Shown here: in pieces, positions 29,223 through 34,626 of the stretch
Numbering within the stretch: the first letter of the stretch is position 1
Layout: each line of letters begins with the position of its first letter
IMG/VR virus record: IMGVR_UViG_3300042924_000296
Location: 1-34,626 of that record
DNA from: a virus
Direction: 5' to 3' (one strand)
DNA: 34,626 nucleotides
Made by a program: the position numbers and the translations under genes
Notes under the pieces: model-generated
Seen by the model: the letters and a program-made list of their open reading frames with translations, nothing else
The model's database searches: none
Told to the model about the DNA's origin: nothing

Positions 29223-29731
29223 CATTACTATCAACCCTGATCTCTTTCCTGATGGGCGGCTTGCCCAAGTTGCTGGATTTTTTCCAAGACCGCGCTGACA
29301 AAGTCCATGAGTTGGCGCTGGCGCAGATGCAAATCACCCGCGAGTTGGAATTGCGCAAAGCAGGCTTTGAGGCTCAAGAGCGCATTGAAAATATCCGGTC
29401 AGACCAGTTGGCAACCGAAAGCGCAGCCAACACCCAGCAAATCCTAATTGGCGCGCAGCAGGCCGAAATGCAGGCCATCTACGCCCACGACACAAGCCTA
29501 AATGAAGGCACAAGCCAGTGGATGAAAAACCTACGCGCCAGCGTTCGTCCTGTCATTACTTACGGTTTTTTCTTTTTGCTATTGTTTGTGGATGTTGGCC
29601 TGTTTGCCTACGGCTGGCATAGCGGTGCTACATTTGTGGAGTTGGCCGAAATGCTTTGGGATTCTGACACCCAAGCGTTGTTTGCCAGCATCATTGCGTT
29701 TCACTTTGGTGGCAGAGCTTTTGGCAAATGA
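29216..29731 (+). CDS. holin of the 3-TM family
   Basis: A 171-residue protein: hydrophobic N-terminal helix (LTLLSTLISFLMGGLPKLLD), a long charged region with ALAQMQITRELELRKAGFEA, then WMKNLRASVRPVITYGFFFL, a second segment (LLLFVDVGLFAYGW) and a final one ending SIIAFHFGGRAFGK. This matches the three-segment holin family found in gene-transfer agents and phages (Holin_3TM), which lets endolysin cross the membrane. Its stop overlaps the endolysin ATG (ATGA). Confidence 0.78.
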   Translation: MLTLLSTLISFLMGGLPKLLDFFQDRADKVHELALAQMQITRELELRKAGFEAQERIENIRSDQLATESAANTQQILIGAQQAEMQAIYAHDTSLNEGTSQWMKNLRASVRPVITYGFFFLLLFVDVGLFAYGWHSGATFVELAEMLWDSDTQALFASIIAFHFGGRAFGK

Positions 29732-30204
29732 ACGTCAGCCCCAAAACCATTGAAATGATCAAACACCATGAGGGTGTTCGATTTAAACCATACCAGTGCC
29801 CAGCCAAGCTGTGGACAATAGGAGTAGGCCATGTTCTTTACCCAAATCAAGGCAAGATGCCAATTGATCAAAGAGGCGGTTTCCAACTGGCTCAAGAAGA
29901 TAACCGATCGTTTTCAAAAGACGAAGTAAATGCGATTCTTAGGGCAGACCTTGCTCGGTTTGAGAAAGGCGTGGCTACTTATTGCCCTGTGCCTCTTACT
30001 CAAGGACAGTTTGACGCACTTGTATCATTTTCATTCAATGTTGGGCTAGGTACACTGCAACGCTCAACCATGCGCCAAAAAGTTCTTCGTGGCGACATGG
30101 CTGGTGCTGCCGAAGAACTTCTAAAATACTGCATGGCTGGCGGCAAAGTCTTACGGGGACTCCAGAACCGGCGCATCGATGAGCGCGCCTTGTTCCTTAG
30201 TTAA
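29728..30204 (+). CDS. endolysin, T4-type lysozyme (GH24)
   Basis: A 158-residue GH24 lysozyme that cuts the peptidoglycan sugar chain. The catalytic pattern of T4 lysozyme, Glu-8-Asp/Cys-5-Thr, is met by Glu15, Cys24 and Thr30 in KHHEGVRFKPYQC and LWTIGVGH; Cys replaces the Asp of T4 (Asp20). The C-terminal lobe has FDALVSFSFNVGLGTLQRST and GLQNRRIDERALFL. No signal peptide or membrane anchor is seen, so it should need the holin upstream. Its last 54 bases overlap the leftward gene on the other strand. Confidence 0.92.
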   Translation: MNVSPKTIEMIKHHEGVRFKPYQCPAKLWTIGVGHVLYPNQGKMPIDQRGGFQLAQEDNRSFSKDEVNAILRADLARFEKGVATYCPVPLTQGQFDALVSFSFNVGLGTLQRSTMRQKVLRGDMAGAAEELLKYCMAGGKVLRGLQNRRIDERALFLS

Positions 30205-30351
30205 GGCTCGGTAGGCTTCAATGGCCGTCTTCAGATCGCATTGAAGATGCTGGATGCGGTCATCTTGCTCACACAACTTGGCGTAAGATTCGTCAGCAAA
30301 CTTGGCCAAGTTAGCTTGGCTCCATGTCTGAAAGTCTGGCCTGTTAATCAT
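30151..30351 (-). CDS. hypothetical protein, last gene of the leftward operon
   Basis: A 66-residue protein with a coiled-coil-like middle (QANLAKFADESYAKLCEQDD, LQCDLKTAIEAYRALTKEQG). It is the last gene of the leftward operon and overlaps the endolysin 3' end by 54 bases in convergent orientation. The start ATG (30351) overlaps the end of the next gene. Family unknown; a role in early functions is assumed from position. Confidence 0.6.
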   Translation of the reverse strand: MINRPDFQTWSQANLAKFADESYAKLCEQDDRIQHLQCDLKTAIEAYRALTKEQGALIDAPVLESP

Positions 30352-30535
30352 TGCTTTCTTTCTTAGACGGCGCGTCTAATTCACGGCGGTAATACTTGGC
30401 TGGCATCTTGGCTTTTTTATCCAATTCTTTGCGCAGCCATTCAGCGCCGCCAAGTTCTTGCAAGATCATCCAATGTCTGTCAGACATTCGGACTTGTCGG
30501 CCTAATAGGGGTTCAGGTGGTTTTGGTCTTGGCAT
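30344..30535 (-). CDS. hypothetical small protein
   Basis: A 63-residue protein: MPRPKPPEPLLGRQVRMSDR, then HWMILQELGGAEWLRKELDK and a Lys/Arg-rich tail. Rather like small DNA-binding or helical regulatory proteins (RMSDRHWMILQELGGAEWLR), but no family is assigned. It overlaps the previous gene by 23 bases and the next by eight, in the leftward operon. Confidence 0.6.
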   Translation of the reverse strand: MPRPKPPEPLLGRQVRMSDRHWMILQELGGAEWLRKELDKKAKMPAKYYRRELDAPSKKESND

Positions 30536-30701
30536 CTTGTCTCAGGTGTTTACCAGTTGTTCGTCTAACCCAACAAAGTTGGCAGTGCCACTTTGCGCCC
30601 ATTTCAACACCGCCCTCTGGCGGTTTGCTTTCTTGGCACTTGGTGCAAAACTTTAGCCGATGCACAGGCGTGGTTCTGCCCATTTGAATTGCAGGCATCA
30701 T
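30513..30701 (-). CDS. small zinc-ribbon-like protein
   Basis: A 62-residue protein with two CxxC pairs, FCTKCQ and HCQLCW, 17 residues apart. This is a typical small zinc-binding knuckle pair, seen in many small phage proteins that contact DNA or RNA. The start ATG (30701) overlaps the TAA of the upstream gene, and AGGAG lies nine bases upstream. Function unknown. Confidence 0.65.
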   Translation of the reverse strand: MMPAIQMGRTTPVHRLKFCTKCQESKPPEGGVEMGAKWHCQLCWVRRTTGKHLRQDAKTKTT

Positions 30702-30889
30702 TAGCGCACTCTCCTCAAAGGCTCAATGTATTTTTCTGCTGGTGGTGGCGGCGGGGTCATAGTCTCAGACGGCGGTGTCCAGCCGTACTTACGCCAAATG
30801 GCTTGGACATCTGAACCAGACTCCCATTTAAAATCCTTGTTTGGCACAGAGGGATAACTGATCTTTGAATAAGGTGGTTTTTCTAACAT
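30701..30889 (-). CDS. hypothetical Pro-rich small protein
   Basis: A 62-residue protein: MLEKPPYSKISYPSVPNKDF, WESGSDVQAIWRKYGWTPPS and a PPPPP stretch. A Trp-containing helix (VQAIWRKYGWTPPS) lies between flexible ends. AGGAG seven bases upstream of ATG 30889 is a good ribosome-binding site. I recall short proteins with DVQAIWRKYGWTPPS in other phages, with no function. Stop overlaps the next start (TAATG). Confidence 0.65.
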   Translation of the reverse strand: MLEKPPYSKISYPSVPNKDFKWESGSDVQAIWRKYGWTPPSETMTPPPPPAEKYIEPLRRVR

Positions 30890-30898
30890 GTTGTCTCC

Positions 30899-31099
30899 TC
30901 AAAAGGGAATTTGATCCCACTCCCAATGTTCGCACTCAACCGTGCCAGTAATCCACTCTAACGGTGGTTTTGCTCCAAACTGCTTACAAATGCCTGTCTC
31001 AAAGTTGTTGCACTGTCGGCAATTTACTTGTATCAAATTTACTTGTTTGACTTGGCTGTCCAAATGTCTCTTGATTGCGTTTAATTCTATTAAATTCAT
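30899..31099 (-). CDS. small Cys-containing protein overlapping the helicase 3' end
   Basis: A 66-residue protein with CRQCNNFETGICKQFG and a C-terminal GTVECEHWEWDQIPF. The CxxC and later Cys spacing suggests a metal site. I recall the family (Cys, then C-K-F-G, then C-x-E-W-E-W-D) as common small phage proteins. It starts inside the helicase gene in another frame and overlaps it by 101 bases; AGAGGT lies eight bases upstream of ATG 31099. Function unknown. Confidence 0.65.
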   Translation of the reverse strand: MNLIELNAIKRHLDSQVKQVNLIQVNCRQCNNFETGICKQFGAKPPLEWITGTVECEHWEWDQIPF

Positions 31100-32699
31100 A
31101 ATCTTTTACCTCTGTATATTTTCCATTTTTACGGGTTGCAATTTTGGCTGGTTCTTCAATGTCGTGAAATTCAAGCCACTCAAGCGCTTCTTGCGTGTTT
31201 GATGGCATAGATTTGTTCTCCCTGCGCATCCACCAGTTCTCGGCTTTTTGCCTGGCATAGCCCACATGGTTAAAACAAATCCATTCGCTGGCCATTCGCA
31301 AAATGCCTGCATAGTAGTCAACCCGCATAGAGTCTGGCTTGCCTTCTTTCTGGTGCAACTTGTAGTCAACCCGTGACACGTCATGCCAAACCAGTTCAGC
31401 CATAGCTGCTTGGCTTGACAAAAGCGCAGCATAGGAAACCTTGGCATCCATTGGCTTGGCTTCTTCTTCCCTAATCTGGCCACCACAATGGACACACACA
31501 AGCGCAGCTGGTGCGTTGCGTTCACCGCAATCTGGGCAAATGCTATATGGCGCTTCTTGTGGGCCTGACCTTTTCTTAGCCCTGCCTTGGATTGTGTCCA
31601 CCGGCCCCAAACGCTCTACGGTGTCGGTAAAGTCAAGCACTAGGCAGTCATCTTTGCCGTCTGCAATGCGTGTGCCCCTGCCCATGCCCTGCACATAAAG
31701 CACCGGCGACTTCGTTGGCCTGCACCAAACAATGCAATCCACGTCTGGCACATCAAAGCCAACCGAGAGCGCCAGCACGGTGACTAAGCAATGAATCTGG
31801 TGATTCTTAAACTTACGAATCAAGTCTTCGCGCTCTTGCTTGGGTGTTTCACCGCACACAACGGCGCTCACAATGCCAAGCGCGTTCAGCTTGTCAGACA
31901 GGCTTTCCGCGTTGGCGACACTCGGTGTAAAGGCGATCCATTTCTTGCGCTCTGAGGCGATTCTGGTGGCTTCTACGGCTACTTTGGCAAGGTATTTCTC
32001 AACTTCACGGGATAATTCGCCAACTTTATAGTCACCATTGGAAATGCCAACATGACTAGCATCAATGCGAGTCTCAATGCGCTCGGTTGGTGGAACCAGT
32101 GGGGCAATAAACTTGGCATCAAGCAATTCACGCATGGACACTCGGCTTGCGATGCCAGTAAACAGCGGATCGTCGCCATCGGTCAGCCAGATCTGATTGC
32201 CCCTAAAAGGCGTGGCGGTCATGCCAACGGTTCTGAACTCGCACAATTCACCTAGCTTGGACAAGAAGTTGCGGTACATGCCTGCATCGTTTGCCTTCTG
32301 GCTCACTAGGTGAGCCTCATCAATCACCACGGCCTTGATGTTGCCAAGCAAGTGCGCAGCCTTGTGGATGCTGCCAATGGTGGCCACAATCACATCAGCG
32401 TTGTACTTCTTTGTGCCCAGGCTTGCGCTGACATAGCCCACGCTGATGGTATGGGGTAGCAATGCCCTAAGTTTGGCCGCATTCTGCTCGGCTAGTTCTT
32501 TGGATGGAACTAACACCACAGTGCGGGGGTGGTAGTCTGGCCACTGATCCCACATCTGGCGCACAATCTCAGCGCAAATCACCGACTTGCCCGCGGCGGT
32601 GGGCAACACCAACAAGGGAATGTCGGCATCCCCTTGGTGCTTTGTCCACCAGCCAAACAGTTCGGTAACTGCGCGGGATTGATACTCACGCAAGATCAC
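30999..32699 (-). CDS. DEAH superfamily 2 helicase
   Basis: A 566-residue SF2 helicase, RecG/UvrB-like fold. Motif I is LPTAAGKS (32-39), motif II DEAH (127-130), motif III TATP (161-164) and motif VI QGMGRGTR (337-344). A zinc knuckle, CPDCGERNAPAALVCVHCGG, follows at 388-407. It should unwind or remodel branched DNA in phage recombination. The GTG start at 32699 has AGGAG seven bases upstream; an in-frame ATG at 32723 exists but lacks such a site. It belongs to the recombination operon, after the 54-residue gene. Confidence 0.88.
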   Translation of the reverse strand: MILREYQSRAVTELFGWWTKHQGDADIPLLVLPTAAGKSVICAEIVRQMWDQWPDYHPRTVVLVPSKELAEQNAAKLRALLPHTISVGYVSASLGTKKYNADVIVATIGSIHKAAHLLGNIKAVVIDEAHLVSQKANDAGMYRNFLSKLGELCEFRTVGMTATPFRGNQIWLTDGDDPLFTGIASRVSMRELLDAKFIAPLVPPTERIETRIDASHVGISNGDYKVGELSREVEKYLAKVAVEATRIASERKKWIAFTPSVANAESLSDKLNALGIVSAVVCGETPKQEREDLIRKFKNHQIHCLVTVLALSVGFDVPDVDCIVWCRPTKSPVLYVQGMGRGTRIADGKDDCLVLDFTDTVERLGPVDTIQGRAKKRSGPQEAPYSICPDCGERNAPAALVCVHCGGQIREEEAKPMDAKVSYAALLSSQAAMAELVWHDVSRVDYKLHQKEGKPDSMRVDYYAGILRMASEWICFNHVGYARQKAENWWMRRENKSMPSNTQEALEWLEFHDIEEPAKIATRKNGKYTEVKDYEFNRIKRNQETFGQPSQTSKFDTSKLPTVQQL

Positions 32700-32850
32700 G
32701 TTCGCGCTCCTCAAGCATGGCATCGGCTATTTTGTAGGCATCCCGTGCCAACTGGTAGACATTGGGATGGCTCTCAGTAAGTAAGCCAATGACCGCTTGG
32801 GCGGCAAAATAATCTCTCAAAGTAATGTTGTCAATTGGTGGGGTGTTCAT
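32686..32850 (-). CDS. 54-residue protein between nuclease and helicase
   Basis: MNTPPIDNITLRDYFAAQAV, then IGLLTESHPNVYQLARDAYK and IADAMLEERERDLA. This pattern (LRDYFAA...AY..ADAML..R) is familiar from many phages in recombination or early regions, without known function. The ATG overlaps the nuclease TGA (ATGA), and its end overlaps the helicase start by 14 bases. Predicted helical and acidic. Confidence 0.72.
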   Translation of the reverse strand: MNTPPIDNITLRDYFAAQAVIGLLTESHPNVYQLARDAYKIADAMLEERERDLA

Positions 32851-33935
32851 ACAAACCGTCCATTATGTTGTTTGCGTAGATCCAAGGCAAATTTGTCCAC
32901 CAAAGCGGTCTTGTCTGCGCAGGCATGGATTTCAACGCTGCTGATGTAGTTAGGATTGACCTCTGGGTCACCATTGACAAACTGCTTGCCGTCTGCCATC
33001 TGATAGACAACACCATTATCAGACGTGCTGTCAACTGGCGTAGCTGTCTTGGCAAGCAAGATCGGAATGTAACGGTGGTTGCCGCAACCCTTACGCTGTT
33101 GTTCTGTCTCTAAGTCAGTGCCGTGGGATGCGCATGACCACCGGCCTTGGCCATCTAGTTCTGGTGTGGCATGGACGCATGACCGGCAAGTTGTTGCCGG
33201 TACGTCTGTGCCGTGGCAAATCGCTTGGTAATCACAAAACTTGCACTCAAACCATGTTGGGTCAGTAGACACCCCAACTGGTGGCTCAACACTGGTGATC
33301 ACCGCCATGGCCTTGTCAACCAGTGCTTGCGCTTCTTTAGCATCAAACTCTAAGCGCTCGGTGTAAATGTCATCGTTGTCTTTGTTCACCACAAAGTACA
33401 GTGCCCGTCGGCAGCCATCGTCCCCAAACTGGTCAATTGACCACTTCATGTATATTTGCATCTGCGCATAGTGTTCGGGCTTGGCTTTCTTTACGCCAGA
33501 TTTCTGCATTTCCTTAAACATCTTGTCAGATGCTGTTTTTATTTCCAGTAAATGCGGTGACTTGGGAGCCTGTGGCAAACCAGTAATGATGCCGTCAGCG
33601 TTGCCTTGAAAGTGGTGGCCAGTAGATGGTTCAGTAAATGACCACTGCTTGCCAGTGGCAGGGTTGATTTGGTAGACCGTGCAGCCAATGCTAGACAAAT
33701 CAGCATAAACCCTTGGCTCTTGTAAATGGCCAGACTGAAAGACTCGGTACAGGCGGCCAGAGAACTGCGCAGGCTTAGACCACCGAAATGAGTACCAGTG
33801 CTGGCGCAGGCAAGGCTTACCAATGGCAGAAGCGCCAAGGTAAGGGCGTTGTGCTTCCACGCCATACTTTGCCTTGTAATAGGCAAAGATGGCATCGGCC
33901 ACAGGATCAGTAACTGATTGTGGAAGTAAAGCCAT
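32847..33935 (-). CDS. PD-(D/E)XK exonuclease, Cas4/RecB-like
   Basis: A 362-residue nuclease of the PD-(D/E)XK superfamily. The core is SGHLQE with Glu73, GNADG with Asp114 and LLEIKTAS with Glu131 and Lys133, the metal-binding and catalytic set. Cys42 (KPCLRQHW) together with ECKFCDYQAIC downstream suggests the iron-sulphur cluster found in Cas4- and AddB-type nucleases. It should resect DNA ends to give substrates for the Sak4/DUF669 recombination pair. ATG 33935 overlaps the preceding TAA; TTG 33950 is less likely. Confidence 0.85.
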   Translation of the reverse strand: MALLPQSVTDPVADAIFAYYKAKYGVEAQRPYLGASAIGKPCLRQHWYSFRWSKPAQFSGRLYRVFQSGHLQEPRVYADLSSIGCTVYQINPATGKQWSFTEPSTGHHFQGNADGIITGLPQAPKSPHLLEIKTASDKMFKEMQKSGVKKAKPEHYAQMQIYMKWSIDQFGDDGCRRALYFVVNKDNDDIYTERLEFDAKEAQALVDKAMAVITSVEPPVGVSTDPTWFECKFCDYQAICHGTDVPATTCRSCVHATPELDGQGRWSCASHGTDLETEQQRKGCGNHRYIPILLAKTATPVDSTSDNGVVYQMADGKQFVNGDPEVNPNYISSVEIHACADKTALVDKFALDLRKQHNGRFV

Positions 33936-34441
33936 TATTTTCTGGCCCAAGCTGGTGCTTTAGATTTAGCGGCTTCTTGCTCGGCTGTTGGCCATGCAGG
34001 GGTTTCAGCAACGGGCGCGGGTGCAGCAGCTGGTGCGCTTACACCACCACCGGCAGACTCATAGCCCTTGATGTTGTTGTTGGCCTTGTAGATGCCTTGG
34101 GCTTCACGCACGGTCACATTGATGCGAACTGGCTTGAAGTGCAGGGCAGCAGTGTCCATCAACTTGATCACGTTCACCGCATGGCAAAGCGCAGACAACT
34201 GGCTTTGTGCAATGCGTTGTGTGTCTTCGCTACTGTGGCGAATGTTAAGGTTCTCCCACACACGGCGGCCTTTGAACTGGCCATCAATGATTTCAAACGT
34301 CAGCTTCAAGCCTTCGCCATTGCCAGACTTCAAAGGCTGCACATCAGATTCGGTGATGTGTGCCAAATAAGTGCCAGCAGGCAGTGGGCCTGTAGATGCT
34401 TGGGGGGCGACGGTAGATGCGTCAAAATTAAACTGAGCCAT
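33935..34441 (-). CDS. DUF669 protein, likely ssDNA-binding partner of the recombinase
   Basis: A 168-residue DUF669 protein: MAQFNFDASTVAPQASTGPL, GTYLAHITESDVQPLKSGNG, LKLTFEIIDGQFKGRRVWEN and LCHAVNVIKLMDTAALHFK. The Ala- and Pro-rich C-terminal tail (APAPVAETPAWP) and an acidic/basic end resemble ssDNA-binding proteins. In other phages DUF669 genes sit beside Sak4-type ATPases and are thought to bind single strands for them. AGGA lies nine bases upstream of ATG 34441. The gene follows the Sak4-like gene after the circular join. Confidence 0.83.
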   Translation of the reverse strand: MAQFNFDASTVAPQASTGPLPAGTYLAHITESDVQPLKSGNGEGLKLTFEIIDGQFKGRRVWENLNIRHSSEDTQRIAQSQLSALCHAVNVIKLMDTAALHFKPVRINVTVREAQGIYKANNNIKGYESAGGGVSAPAAAPAPVAETPAWPTAEQEAAKSKAPAWARK

Positions 34442-34480
34442 GATAAATTTCCTAAAAAGTTAAGTTACGAACTGGTGTGA

Positions 34481-34626
34481 TCAAGACTGCGCTACGGTGA
34501 GCGCTGCTTGGAATGCCGTCCAGTCAAGCGGCATATTCTGAAGGCCAAAGCGGTTACCACCGCAATGAGCCGGATGGGGTTCAACGTGCAAGATGCGCTC
34601 ACCAGTTGTCGTGGCCTTGGTTTCTT
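34481..34626 (-). CDS. C-terminal end of the Sak4-like ATPase with its stop codon
   Basis: This is the continuation of the gene at 1-741 on the other side of the contig cut. The stop TGA is at 34481-34483. The last 46 codons before it repeat the first 140 bases of the window, with three synonymous changes, and one further codon (Ser) lies outside the overlap. It is not a second gene. Together with the left part it completes a 248-residue protein. Confidence 0.92.
   Translation of the reverse strand, partial: ETKATTTGERILHVEPHPAHCGGNRFGLQNMPLDWTAFQAALTVAQS
34487..34626. repeat. right copy of the redundant contig end
   Basis: Direct copy of 1-140 with three base differences, all at synonymous third codon positions. 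It marks the overlap at which the circular molecule closes. Confidence 0.93.

Noticed and set aside
34487-34626. true terminal repeat of a linear phage genome
   Set aside because: The copies differ at three positions, and the cut falls inside a gene that is completed by joining the ends. A circular assembly overlap explains both.
1-34626. tRNA genes, insertion sequences and integrase
   Set aside because: I looked for tRNA-like clover arms, transposase motifs and tyrosine or serine recombinase motifs and saw none. A tRNA search tool and profile search were not available.

Overview
The window is a complete tailed-phage genome in circular form. The first 140 bases recur as the last 140 (1-140 and 34487-34626), and a gene cut by the left edge reads on in frame across the join to its stop codon, so the real unit is about 34,486 bp. 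The two copies differ at three positions, all synonymous third codon positions of that gene. This points to a contig assembled from a mixed natural population rather than to true terminal repeats. Head and neck genes are P22-like (portal, scaffold, coat, gp4-like and gp10-like proteins), so a short-tailed (podovirus) particle is expected. DnaA-type boxes, the codon style and remembered relatives of several small proteins suggest a proteobacterial, possibly freshwater betaproteobacterial, host; the host is an inference.

Layout. A divergent control region at 3137-3310 holds three 17-bp operator-like sites and a good leftward promoter. From there a leftward operon runs 3136 to 1, across the join, and down to 30151. 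It carries small early proteins and a recombination module: Sak4-like ATPase, DUF669 protein, PD-(D/E)XK nuclease and DEAH helicase. The rightward arm starts at 3311 with a small helix-turn-helix protein, followed by a cytosine-5 methyltransferase, a TOPRIM primase-helicase, a RusA-type resolvase and the terminase subunits. It then enters the structural block (8077-28107): GroES-like co-chaperonin, portal, a set of fibre and adhesin genes, scaffold, coat, decoration-like proteins, connector proteins, a cupin, and three candidate ejection proteins. A lysis block (28107-30204) ends the arm with several small membrane proteins, a holin candidate and a lysozyme-type endolysin. The two arms converge and overlap at 30151-30204.

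How it works together. Helix-turn-helix protein and operators probably set the early switch; no integrase or full-length CI-type repressor was found. Sak4, DUF669, nuclease, helicase and RusA form a recombination-dependent replication set beside the primase-helicase. Two non-coding regions look like replication or control sites: a GTACCGAA repeat array with 10-bp phasing (6258-6444), and a DnaA-box cluster followed by a G-quadruplex motif and an AT-rich tract (7881-8076).

The most unusual region is 3523-4262. The methyltransferase is fully overlapped by a second reading frame with its own protein-like signature. Both frames are broken at the same run of ten C, and removing one C restores both at once.
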